Assembly: GCA_036568605.1 (NCBI GenBank)
Contig: DATCSE010000484.1
Coordinates: 1-6,485, forward strand
DNA: 6,485 bases
Source of the DNA: DATCSE01 sp036568605
GTDB lineage: Bacteria > Pseudomonadota > Gammaproteobacteria > Burkholderiales > Burkholderiaceae_C
Reading direction: 5' to 3'
Shown: positions 1-6,485 of the stretch, one piece after another
How the letters are laid out: each line of letters opens with the position of its first letter
Position numbering within the stretch: the stretch's first letter is position 1
Translations under genes and position numbers: made by a program
The notes under the pieces: model-generated
The model's database searches: none
Seen by the model: only the letters and a program-made list of their open reading frames with translations
What the model was told of the DNA's origin: nothing

Positions 1-1002
1 CTCGATCTCCGTGCGGTCGCGTTTGACCAGCGTGCCGTCGCGCTCGTACGGCTCGATCAGCGCGAGGATGCCGCCGACGTCGTCGGACGTCGCCTCGCGC
101 AGGCTTTCGAGCTTCTCGTCGACCACCATCGTGCCGATGCCGTCGTGCGTGAACACCTCCATCAGGATCGCGCCGTCCATCGCGAACGGCAGGATGTGCG
201 AGCGCTCGACGCCGCCGCGGCAGGCGCGCACGCAGTGCTGCAGATAGAACGCGGTGTCGGTCGGCTTCAGCGGCGGCGGCAGCGTCGCGAGCAGCCGCTC
301 GGCGTCGGCCAGCGCGAGCTCGGTGTCGATCGGACTCTCGTTGTCGTGGAGGTCCTCGTGGATGCCGGGGATCTCGGTGACGAACAGCAGCTTGTCGGCC
401 TGCAGCGCGATCGCGGTGCTGGTCGCGACGTCTTCCATCGTCAGGTTGAACGCCTCGCCGGTCGGCGAAAAGCCGAACGGCGACAGCAGCACCATCGCGC
501 CGCTGTCGATCGCACGGCGGATCGCCGCCGAGTCGACCTTGCGCACGACGCCGCTGTGCATGAAGTCGACGCCGTCGACGACGCCCACCGGCCGCGCGGT
601 CAGGAAGTTGCCCGAGACGACGCGCACGATCGCATTGGCCATCGGCGTGTTCGGCAGCCCCTGCGAGAACGCGGCCTCGATCTCGAAGCGCAGCTGGCCC
701 GCCGCCTCCTGCGCCGAGTCGAGCGCCACCGCATCGGTGATGCGCAGCCCGTTGTGGAATCGCGCCTCGTGCCCCTTCGAGCGCAACTGCTCGTTGACCT
801 GCGGGCGGAAGCCGTGCACCAGCACGATCTTGATGCCCATCGCGTGCAGGATCGACAAGTCCTGCGCGAACGCGCTGAGCTTGCCGGCCGCGATCAGCTC
901 GCCGGCGATGCCGACGACGAAGGTCTTGCCGTGGTACGCGTGGATGTGCGGCGCCACGGTGCGGAACCACGGGACGAAGGTATGGGGAAAGACCAGGCTC
1001 AC
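1..1002 (-). CDS. argA: N-acetylglutamate synthase (amino-acid N-acetyltransferase), C-terminus outside window
   Basis: ArgA transfers acetyl from acetyl-CoA to glutamate, the first step of arginine biosynthesis, in the cytoplasm. The 334 visible codons cover the whole amino-acid-kinase-like domain (about 20-295), which in this family senses arginine. They also cover the beginning of the GNAT acetyltransferase domain from about 301 (LREATSDDVGGILALIEPYERDGTLVKRDR). About 110 to 120 residues of a typical 440-450 residue ArgA, including the acetyl-CoA site, are cut off at the left edge. Landmarks are HGKTFVVGIAGE (44-nt region at residues 24-35), LVHGFRPQV (61-69), GNFLTARPVGVVDGVDF (131-147), SPFGFSPTGEAFNLTMEDVAT (174-194), FVTEIPGI (207-214) and GVERSHILPF (264-273). 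The start is taken as GTG at 1002, giving a family-typical N-terminus before FVPWFRTVAP. No in-frame ATG lies nearby upstream and no clear ribosome site is visible, so the start is less certain than the identity. It is 82 nt from the CoA-transferase stop. Confidence 0.93.
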   Translation of the reverse strand, partial: MSLVFPHTFVPWFRTVAPHIHAYHGKTFVVGIAGELIAAGKLSAFAQDLSILHAMGIKIVLVHGFRPQVNEQLRSKGHEARFHNGLRITDAVALDSAQEAAGQLRFEIEAAFSQGLPNTPMANAIVRVVSGNFLTARPVGVVDGVDFMHSGVVRKVDSAAIRRAIDSGAMVLLSPFGFSPTGEAFNLTMEDVATSTAIALQADKLLFVTEIPGIHEDLHDNESPIDTELALADAERLLATLPPPLKPTDTAFYLQHCVRACRGGVERSHILPFAMDGAILMEVFTHDGIGTMVVDEKLESLREATSDDVGGILALIEPYERDGTLVKRDRTEIE

Positions 1003-1035
1003 TGCACGAGGCCGCGCGACACGGCGGCGGTTGGC

Positions 1036-1051
1036 GAATCGTCCGCGATTC
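1036..1051 (-). repeat. Small inverted repeat upstream of argA
   Basis: GAATCG (1036-1041) and CGATTC (1046-1051) form a 6-bp stem with a 4-nt loop in the spacer before argA. Neither side has a U-run, so termination is unlikely. It lies 34 to 49 nt upstream of the proposed argA start and could be an operator or chance. No convincing promoter hexamers are visible in this spacer. Confidence 0.3.
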
Positions 1052-1062
1052 TTGCACGTGCT

Positions 1063-1080
1063 GCGCGGCGCGCGCCGCGC
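1063..1080. repeat. 18-bp perfect palindrome after the CoA-transferase gene
   Basis: GCGCGGCGCGCGCCGCGC equals its own reverse complement and lies 5 bp beyond the CoA-transferase stop, in the 82-nt spacer before argA. As RNA it could fold only with a short loop taken from its centre (about 7 bp of stem), and no U-run follows on the minus strand, so it is not a classical terminator. A protein-binding site or chance in GC-rich sequence are both possible. Confidence 0.5.
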
Positions 1081-1084
1081 TGGG

Positions 1085-2470
1085 CTACCAGGCCAGCGCG
1101 TCGGTGCCGGGCGGCGCGGAGGGGCGCGGCCACGCGGCCGGCGTGTGCGAGAACTGCGCCGCATGCCGCGTCGACAGCAGCTCGCCCCAGGCGCACGGGT
1201 AGCGCTCGAGCAGCCCGTCGAACGCCGCGGCCGGCGCGGCCAAGCCGTTTTCGACGCGACCGAGCTCGCGCAGCCATTGCGCGGTGCGCGCGAGCGAGAC
1301 CTTGACGTGCCAGCTCCCACCCTCGCTGCGCTGGCGCAGCAGCGCCGCCTGCGCGCCGAACGCGAGCAGGTAGCCGCTGGCCATGTCGAGGATCTGCATC
1401 GGCAGCGCGCGCGGTTCGGCGCTGCCGGCTGCCTCGGCTTCGGCGACGTTGAAGCCGGTCGCGGTCTGCACCAGCGAATCGAAGCCACGCTTGCCGCCCC
1501 ACGGCCCGACATCGCCGTAGGCCGACAGCGAAGCCAGCACGATCCCGGGCCGTTCGCGTGCCAGCGTGATCGGATCCAGGCCTAGCGCGGCCAGGGCGCC
1601 CGGGCGGTAGCCCTGCACGAACACGTGCGCGTCGCGCAGCGCCGCGAACAGCGCCGTGCGGCCGTCGGCATCGCGCAGATCGGCCAGCGCCGAACGCTTG
1701 CCGCGGCTCAGGTCGACGATGGCGTCGATGTTCGGCAGGTGCGGCCCGTTGACCATCAACACCTCGGCGCCGTAGCCGGCGAGCGCGCGCGTGCCGGCCG
1801 GGCCGGCGAGGATGCGCGTCAGGTCGAGCACGCGCAGGCCGGCAAGCGGGCGCTGCGTCTCGGCCAGCGCAGGCCAGGCGAGCGGCGCGGCATCGCCCAG
1901 CCGTTCGATCGCGACCAGCGGCTGCGCGGCCAGCGCGGCGCGCTGCGGGTGCGCGTCCCATTCGTCGAAGCGGCGCAGCGCGGCGACGACCAGGCCGGCG
2001 TCGCTGGCCGCGGTTTCGAACGAGAGCGCCTTCCAGTCGCGCAGCGCGGCGGCGACGTTCTCGCGCGGCGTGGCATCACTCTCCGGCAAGCCCAGCAGCC
2101 GCAGCACGCCGTCGCGGTGATGGGCGAAGTTGGTGTGCAGGCGCACCCAGCCGTCGGCGCAGCGGTACAGCCCGGCCAGTTTGTCCCACAGCTGCGGCGT
2201 CCGGCCGTTCAGCGTGTAGTGCGTGCAGCACTCGAGCGCGGCGTGGCGCATCTCGACCGAGACGGTCTGCGCGAGACCGTTGCGCAAGCGGCCGATCTCG
2301 CTGGCGGCGAGCGCGGCCGCGGCCAGGCTGACCTGCGCGGCGCAGCCGACCGCGAACGACGACGGCAGCGCCGGGTCGGCGCCGTGCAGCGCCGCGCGGG
2401 CAAGCGCCTCAGTCGGCAGCGCGGCTGACTGCCAGATCGATTCGAGGGCCCGGTCGGGCGATGTGTTCAT
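1085..2470 (-). CDS. CaiB/BaiF family (class III) CoA-transferase-like protein with rearranged domain order
   Basis: This 461-residue protein belongs to the class III CoA-transferases, which move CoA between carboxylic acids in the cytoplasm. The recognisable N-terminal-type fold starts only at about residue 208: LAGLRVLDLTRILAGPAGTRALAGYGAEVL (209-238), then DLSRGKRSALADL at 253-265 and VQGYRPGALAALGLD at 285-299. RGFDSLVQTATG at 328-339 contains Asp331, which matches the catalytic Asp in the G(Y/F)DxxxQ motif. Residues about 62-200 look like the C-terminal half of the same family: NGLAQTVSVEM, then GLYRCADGWVRLH at 100-112, RENV at 136-139 and a W/AL...G..V pattern with a closing acidic/Pro segment. 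The order is therefore swapped, or the first of two units has lost its front half. A second GSWHVKVSLA motif (385-394) is followed by only about 70 residues. The start ATG lies 22 nt after livF with no clear ribosome site. The substrate is unknown; linkage suggests an acid imported by the neighbouring transporter, which is an inference. Confidence 0.85.
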   Translation of the reverse strand: MNTSPDRALESIWQSAALPTEALARAALHGADPALPSSFAVGCAAQVSLAAAALAASEIGRLRNGLAQTVSVEMRHAALECCTHYTLNGRTPQLWDKLAGLYRCADGWVRLHTNFAHHRDGVLRLLGLPESDATPRENVAAALRDWKALSFETAASDAGLVVAALRRFDEWDAHPQRAALAAQPLVAIERLGDAAPLAWPALAETQRPLAGLRVLDLTRILAGPAGTRALAGYGAEVLMVNGPHLPNIDAIVDLSRGKRSALADLRDADGRTALFAALRDAHVFVQGYRPGALAALGLDPITLARERPGIVLASLSAYGDVGPWGGKRGFDSLVQTATGFNVAEAEAAGSAEPRALPMQILDMASGYLLAFGAQAALLRQRSEGGSWHVKVSLARTAQWLRELGRVENGLAAPAAAFDGLLERYPCAWGELLSTRHAAQFSHTPAAWPRPSAPPGTDALAW

Positions 2471-2492
2471 CGCGTTCGGGGCCAGGCTACGC

Positions 2493-3215
<723 letters not shown>

Positions 3216-3225
3216 CTCTGGTCTT

Positions 3226-3231
3226 TCCTCT
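3226..3231 (-). promoter_or_regulatory. livF ribosome binding site
   Basis: On the minus strand AGAGGA sits in the 22-nt gap between the LivM-LivG stop and the livF ATG, ending 10 nt before the start codon. It supports the start at 3215. Confidence 0.55.
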
Positions 3232-3237
3232 GCACGA

Positions 3238-5169
3238 TCAGGCGGCCTGGCCGCCGAGGTAGGCCTCGACGACCTTCTCGTCGGCCTGCACCTGCGCCGG
3301 CACGCCCTCGGCGATCTTCTGGCCGAAGTCCAGCACCGAGACGGTGTCGCACATGCTCATCACGACGTCCATGTGGTGCTCGATCAGGATCACGGTGATG
3401 CCATGGTCGCGGATCTTGCGAATGATCGCGATCAGCTCCTTGATGTCCGGCGAGGTCAGCCCGGCGGCCGGCTCGTCCAGCAGCAGCAGTTGCGGATCGA
3501 GCGCCAGCGCGCGGGCGATCTCGAGCAGCCGCTGCTTGCCGTACGGGAGATTGCGCGCCTCCTCGAACGCGAGGTCGCGCAGGCCCACGAACTGCAGCAG
3601 CCCGAGCGCGCGCGCCGCCGCGGCATCGCGCTCGCGTCGGTAGCGCGGCGTGTGCACGGCCACGTCGAACAGGTTGCTCGCGAACGTGTGGTGCAGCCCG
3701 ACCTGCACGTTCTGCAGCGCCGTCATCTCGCCGAACAGCTGCACGTTCTGGAACGTGCGCGCGATGCCCGACAGCGCGATGCCGGACGAAGTGCGCCCGA
3801 CCAGCGAATTCCCAGCGAACGAGATCGCGCCGGCGGTGGGCACGTAGATGCCGGTCAGCACGTTCATCATCGTGCTCTTGCCCGAGCCGTTCGGGCCGAT
3901 CAGCCCGTGGATCGTGCCGCGCTTGACGATCAGGTCGACGTTGTTCAGCGCCTTCAGCCCGCCGAACTGCATCAGCACGCCGGAGGCCTGCAGCAGCTCG
4001 GCCTGGGCCGGGTTCGCGGCCGCGGTCGCGACCGCATCGGCCGGCCCCTTGCCCGCGGCATCGAACTTCTCGGCCGGCACCTCGGGCCGCTGCAGGTTCA
4101 GCGCCTGGCGCACGAAGCCGACGATGCCGTCCTGCAGGTAGTAGACGACGAACAGCGTGATCACGCCGAAGATCGAGAGCCGCCAGTCGGTCATCGTCTC
4201 GAGCTTGAACGACAGCGCGGCCAGCGCGATGCTGCCGGCGACCGGCACCGCCATCGGCTTCACCCCCGCCTTGCCGCGCCGCACCGCGACCGCGGCGCTG
4301 ACCAGCACCGCCACGGCCAGCGCGATCGAGACATAGCGGAACATCTCGATGTCGTCGAGCAGCTTGGGCAGCAGCACGATGATCGCGGCGCCCAGCAGCG
4401 CGCCGACGCGGCTCTTGCGCCCGCCCATGATGATGCCCAGCAGGAACAGCACGGTCAGCTCGAAGTTGTAGGTGTTCGGCGAGATGTACTGCTCGGAGAA
4501 CGAGTACAGCGCGCCGGCGAGCCCCGCGAAGCCCGCGCTGATCACGAACGCGTAGACCTTGTAGCGGTAGACCGAGACGCCCATGCAATCGGACGCGATG
4601 GGGCTCCCTCGGAGCGCCTCGAATGCGCGGCCCAGGTGCGAGCGCAGCACGCGGTGCACGACGATCAGCGAGAGCACCATCAGCAGCGCGACCAGCCAGT
4701 AGAACTCGCGCTCGTCGAGCTTGATGCCGAGGAGGCTGGGCTTGGTCAGCTTGATGCCGAGGGGGCCTTCGGTCAGGAAGGTCATCTCGTTGATCAGGAT
4801 CTGGATGATGGTGCCGAACGCCAGCGTGACCATCGCGAGGTACGGCCCGGAGACGCGCAGCGCCGGCAGCGCGAGCACCGCGCCGAACACCGCGGTGACG
4901 CCGATCGAGGCGATCAGCGTCACCAAGAGCGGCGTGCCGAGCTTGGTGACCAGCACGCCGGCGGTGTACGCGCCGATGCCGAACAGGCCGGCGTGGCCCA
5001 GCGACACCTGGCCGGTGTAGCCGACGACGATGTCCAGCCCGAACAGCAGGATCGCGTAGATCGCGATCGTCTCGAGCAGGTGCAGGTAGTACGGGTTCTC
5101 GACCGCGACGGGGAAGAGCGCCAGCGCGGCGATGCCGACGATGGCCAGCAGCAGATCACGACGGTTCAT
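3238..5169 (-). CDS. livM-livG: Fused LivM permease - LivG ATPase of branched-chain amino-acid-type ABC transporter
   Basis: One 643-residue protein joins the second permease (LivM, about 1-355) to the first ATPase (LivG, about 392-643) of the importer. The LivM part shows hydrophobic helices from residue 5, SLGHAGLFGIGAYTAG at 56-71, and the coupling loop GRAFEALRGSPIASDCMGVS at 180-199. A polar Ala/Pro-rich linker spans about 356-391. The LivG part has Walker A GPNGSGKS (425-432), Q-loop RTFQ (471-474), signature LPYGKQ (541-546; LivG proteins usually have a YGxQ form rather than LSGGQ), Walker B LLLLDEP (561-567) and switch His598. All ATPase motifs look intact. Between the usual LivM helices and the closing TDWRLSIFGVITLFVVYYLQDG segment (327-348) there is extra sequence (about 279-325) with two hydrophobic stretches. 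ATG 5169 lies 3 nt after the livH stop, with only a weak AAGAAAG-like ribosome site inside the end of livH. There is no stop or frame break across the junction, so this is a true fusion in the sequence given. Confidence 0.93.
   Translation of the reverse strand: MNRRDLLLAIVGIAALALFPVAVENPYYLHLLETIAIYAILLFGLDIVVGYTGQVSLGHAGLFGIGAYTAGVLVTKLGTPLLVTLIASIGVTAVFGAVLALPALRVSGPYLAMVTLAFGTIIQILINEMTFLTEGPLGIKLTKPSLLGIKLDEREFYWLVALLMVLSLIVVHRVLRSHLGRAFEALRGSPIASDCMGVSVYRYKVYAFVISAGFAGLAGALYSFSEQYISPNTYNFELTVLFLLGIIMGGRKSRVGALLGAAIIVLLPKLLDDIEMFRYVSIALAVAVLVSAAVAVRRGKAGVKPMAVPVAGSIALAALSFKLETMTDWRLSIFGVITLFVVYYLQDGIVGFVRQALNLQRPEVPAEKFDAAGKGPADAVATAAANPAQAELLQASGVLMQFGGLKALNNVDLIVKRGTIHGLIGPNGSGKSTMMNVLTGIYVPTAGAISFAGNSLVGRTSSGIALSGIARTFQNVQLFGEMTALQNVQVGLHHTFASNLFDVAVHTPRYRRERDAAAARALGLLQFVGLRDLAFEEARNLPYGKQRLLEIARALALDPQLLLLDEPAAGLTSPDIKELIAIIRKIRDHGITVILIEHHMDVVMSMCDTVSVLDFGQKIAEGVPAQVQADEKVVEAYLGGQAA
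4718..4762 (-). repeat. 15-nt exact direct repeat inside the LivM part
   Basis: The plus-strand 15-mer AGCTTGATGCCGAGG occurs at 4718-4732 and again at 4748-4762, a 30-nt period that preserves the frame. It encodes LGIKL at LivM residues 137-141 and again at 147-151, around a TKPSL segment, in the extramembrane loop before the sixth or so helix. Other LivM proteins have a Gly/Pro-rich loop with a PSL motif here, so most of this is likely ordinary loop sequence; a small in-frame duplication is possible. Confidence 0.5.
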
Positions 5170-5172
5170 CGT

Positions 5173-6048
5173 TCAGACTTTCTTGATCGCGGTCTTGCCG
5201 AACAGCCCGGCCGGCCGCACGGCCAGCACGATCAGCAGCAGCACGAGGCCGGGCACGTCCTTGTAGCCGGTGCTGATGTAGAACCCCGTCGTCGTCTCGG
5301 CGATGCCGAGGATGATCCCGCCGACGATGATGCCCAGCCCGCTGGTCAGGCCGCCGATGATCGCGACCGCGAACGCCTTCAGGCCCAGTACCGCGCCCAT
5401 GGTCGCGCCGGTCAGCGTCAGCGGAGCGATCAGCACGCCGGCGAACGCCGCGGTGAGCGACGACAGCGCGTACGAGAACGTGATCACGAGCCCGGTGTTG
5501 ATGCCCATCAGCTTGGCCGCGTCGCGGTCGTTGAAGGTCGCGACCACCGCCTTGCCGTAGATCGATCGCCGGTTGAACAGCTCGACCGCGAGCATCATCG
5601 CGAGCGCGCCCACGACGACGAGGATCTCCATCGGCAGCACGTTCGCGCCCAGCAGCTTGATCGGCGACTCCGGCAGCGGCGACGGGAAGCGCAGGTCGTC
5701 GCGGCCCCACACGTTCTCGGCGACGTTCTTGAAGATGATCCCGAGCGCGATCGTCGACATGATCCAGCCGAACTCGCTCTTGATCTTGATCGCCGGGCGC
5801 ACGCCGATGCGCTCGACCACCGCGCCCTGGAACGCGCCGAACAGGCAGACGATGGGAATCATCAGCCAGTAGTTGACGCCGGCGTTGACCAGCGTGAGGC
5901 CGACCAGCGCGCCCAGCATCAGCGCTTCGCCCTGGCCGAAGTTCAGCGTATCGGACGTCGCGAAGGTCAGCTGGTAGCCGAACGCGATGACCGCGTAGAT
6001 CATCCCGAGCGCGATGCCGCTGTAGATGAGCTGGGTGAGGATCTGCAT
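5173..6048 (-). CDS. livH: Branched-chain amino-acid-type ABC transporter permease LivH
   Basis: This is a 291-residue inner-membrane permease that forms one half of the transport channel with the LivM domain encoded next. Its length is normal for LivH. The protein is almost entirely hydrophobic helices, beginning MQILTQLIYSGIALGMIYAV. Family landmarks are LNFGQGEALMLGA at about 35-47, the cytoplasmic coupling (EAA-like) loop GKAVVATFNDRDAAKLMGIN at 165-184, GLKAFAVAIIGGL followed by a Gly-rich helix and GIAETT at 222-253, and a closing LLIVLAVRPAGLFGK at 271-285. The ATG at 6048 is chosen because of the strong Shine-Dalgarno sequence just upstream and the family-typical N-terminus; the frame could extend 12 codons to a GTG at 6084. 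The stop is 3 nt from the next start, so the two are probably translationally coupled. The family is certain; substrate specificity cannot be read from the permease. Confidence 0.95.
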   Translation of the reverse strand: MQILTQLIYSGIALGMIYAVIAFGYQLTFATSDTLNFGQGEALMLGALVGLTLVNAGVNYWLMIPIVCLFGAFQGAVVERIGVRPAIKIKSEFGWIMSTIALGIIFKNVAENVWGRDDLRFPSPLPESPIKLLGANVLPMEILVVVGALAMMLAVELFNRRSIYGKAVVATFNDRDAAKLMGINTGLVITFSYALSSLTAAFAGVLIAPLTLTGATMGAVLGLKAFAVAIIGGLTSGLGIIVGGIILGIAETTTGFYISTGYKDVPGLVLLLIVLAVRPAGLFGKTAIKKV

Positions 6049-6051
6049 GTG

Positions 6052-6057
6052 CCCTCC
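6052..6057 (-). promoter_or_regulatory. livH ribosome binding site
   Basis: On the minus strand GGAGGG ends 3 nt before the ATG at 6048 (the GGAGG core ends 4 nt before it). This decides the start of livH. In-frame alternatives upstream are an ATG at 6075, with an AGG directly abutting it, and a GTG at 6084. Both lie within the stem-loop and add residues outside the usual LivH N-terminus. Confidence 0.7.
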
Positions 6058-6074
6058 AACGACAGGCACGTCCA

Positions 6075-6121
6075 TCCTCCGCACGCGCGGCCCGGCCGGG
6101 GCGCCGCGCGAAGTCGGAGGA
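6075..6121 (-). promoter_or_regulatory. Intercistronic stem-loop between livK and livH
   Basis: The spacer transcript can fold into a two-part hairpin. The outer stem is 7 bp (plus-strand TCCTCCG at 6075-6081 with CGGAGGA at 6115-6121). The inner stem is 8 bp (CGCGCGGC at 6084-6091 with GCCGCGCG at 6103-6110). They are separated by a small 2/4-nt internal loop and closed by an 11-nt GC-rich loop. No U-run follows on the minus strand, so it is not a standard intrinsic terminator. In binding-protein operons such structures often stabilise the upstream mRNA or reduce read-through, so that the binding protein is made in excess over the permease. That role is inferred here. The structure lies just upstream of the livH ribosome binding site without covering it. 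Confidence 0.6.
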
Positions 6122-6137
6122 GTCGGATCGTGCGGGG

Positions 6138-6485
6138 TTACTTCTTCTTCGAGACCGTCAGCGCGCCCTTGGCGTTGACGTCCTTCACGCGCACCTCGGA
6201 AGCCTTCTTCTGGTCATCCGGATACGCGTAGATCACGCGCTGGCCCTTCACCTCGCCGAACACCGGGATGTTCGCGGTGATCGCCTCATGGTCGCCCTTG
6301 GCGAACGGCTTGTTGTAGGTCGTGACCACGCCTTCGACCGGCGCCTTCAGGTCTTCGAGCGCGGCCTTGATCTTCGGGCCTTCGGTCGAGCCGGCCTGCT
6401 TGATCGCCGCGGCGAGCAGGTAGATCGAGTCGTAGCCCTGCGCCGCCGACACCGGCGAGTCGATCCGGCTGTTCTTCGGATTGAA
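6138..6485 (-). CDS. livK: Branched-chain amino-acid-type ABC transporter substrate-binding protein, C-terminal part (5' end outside window)
   Basis: This is the C-terminal 115 residues of a periplasmic type I substrate-binding protein that delivers ligand to the LivHMGF-type permease encoded next to it. The frame is open to the right edge, so the signal peptide, first lobe and most ligand-contacting residues are not visible. The fragment shows GYDSIYLLAAAIKQAGSTEGPKI-type sequence at about fragment residues 17-39, then VEGVVTTYNKPFAKGDHEAI at 50-69. This pattern is typical of the second lobe of LivK/HAAT binding proteins. It ends in a lysine tail (VSKKK) and TAA. A GTG lies in frame at 6452 but is an internal valine, not a start. 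The gene precedes livH by 89 nt, the usual order. The family is secure. The ligand is not: members bind Leu/Ile/Val, amides, urea or aromatic acids, and the deciding residues lie outside the window. Confidence 0.9.
   Translation of the reverse strand, partial: FNPKNSRIDSPVSAAQGYDSIYLLAAAIKQAGSTEGPKIKAALEDLKAPVEGVVTTYNKPFAKGDHEAITANIPVFGEVKGQRVIYAYPDDQKKASEVRVKDVNAKGALTVSKKK

Noticed and set aside
1036..1080. Intrinsic terminator between the CoA-transferase and argA
   Set aside because: Both symmetric elements lack a following U-run on either strand, so standard rho-independent termination is not supported.
145..1585. Plus-strand open frames of 386 and 443 codons
   Set aside because: They are antisense to argA and the CoA-transferase gene, with Arg/Ala/Ser-rich composition and no family motifs.
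999..1961. Minus-strand 320-codon frame whose TGA overlaps the argA GTG
   Set aside because: It is an alternate frame of the CoA-transferase gene with low-complexity Arg/Ala sequence. The stop-start overlap is a coincidence of frame.

Overview
The window is high-GC DNA, and every real gene reads on the minus strand, so genes are described here from high to low coordinates. Codon usage and protein sequences resemble Betaproteobacteria, most likely Burkholderiales. That placement rests on recalled family resemblance, not on a search.

Layout in transcription order: (1) the last 115 codons of a branched-chain amino-acid-type periplasmic binding protein (livK-like), cut by the right edge; (2) an 89-nt spacer with a strong GC-rich stem-loop and the livH ribosome binding site; (3) livH, an inner-membrane permease; (4) a single 643-codon gene in which the second permease (LivM) is fused in frame to the first ATPase (LivG); (5) livF, the second ATPase; (6) a CaiB/BaiF-type (class III) CoA-transferase-like gene with an unusual domain order; (7) an 82-nt spacer with an 18-bp perfect palindrome and a small inverted repeat; (8) argA, N-acetylglutamate synthase, probably GTG-started and cut by the left edge after 334 codons.

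Genes 1 to 5 encode a complete high-affinity ABC importer of the HAAT family: binding protein, two permeases and two ATPases. Spacings of 3, 22 and 22 nt from livH through the CoA-transferase suggest one transcript. The CoA-transferase could activate an organic acid brought in by the transporter, but this is only a gene-context inference. argA starts arginine biosynthesis by acetylating glutamate. It may be read through from the operon or have its own promoter; none is recognisable in the spacer.

The most unusual points are the LivM-LivG fusion with two apparent extra membrane helices before the ATPase, and the CoA-transferase-like protein whose C-terminal-type half precedes its N-terminal-type half. 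I found no mobile elements, CRISPR arrays or RNA genes. The very long plus-strand open frames are antisense shadows of the high-GC genes.
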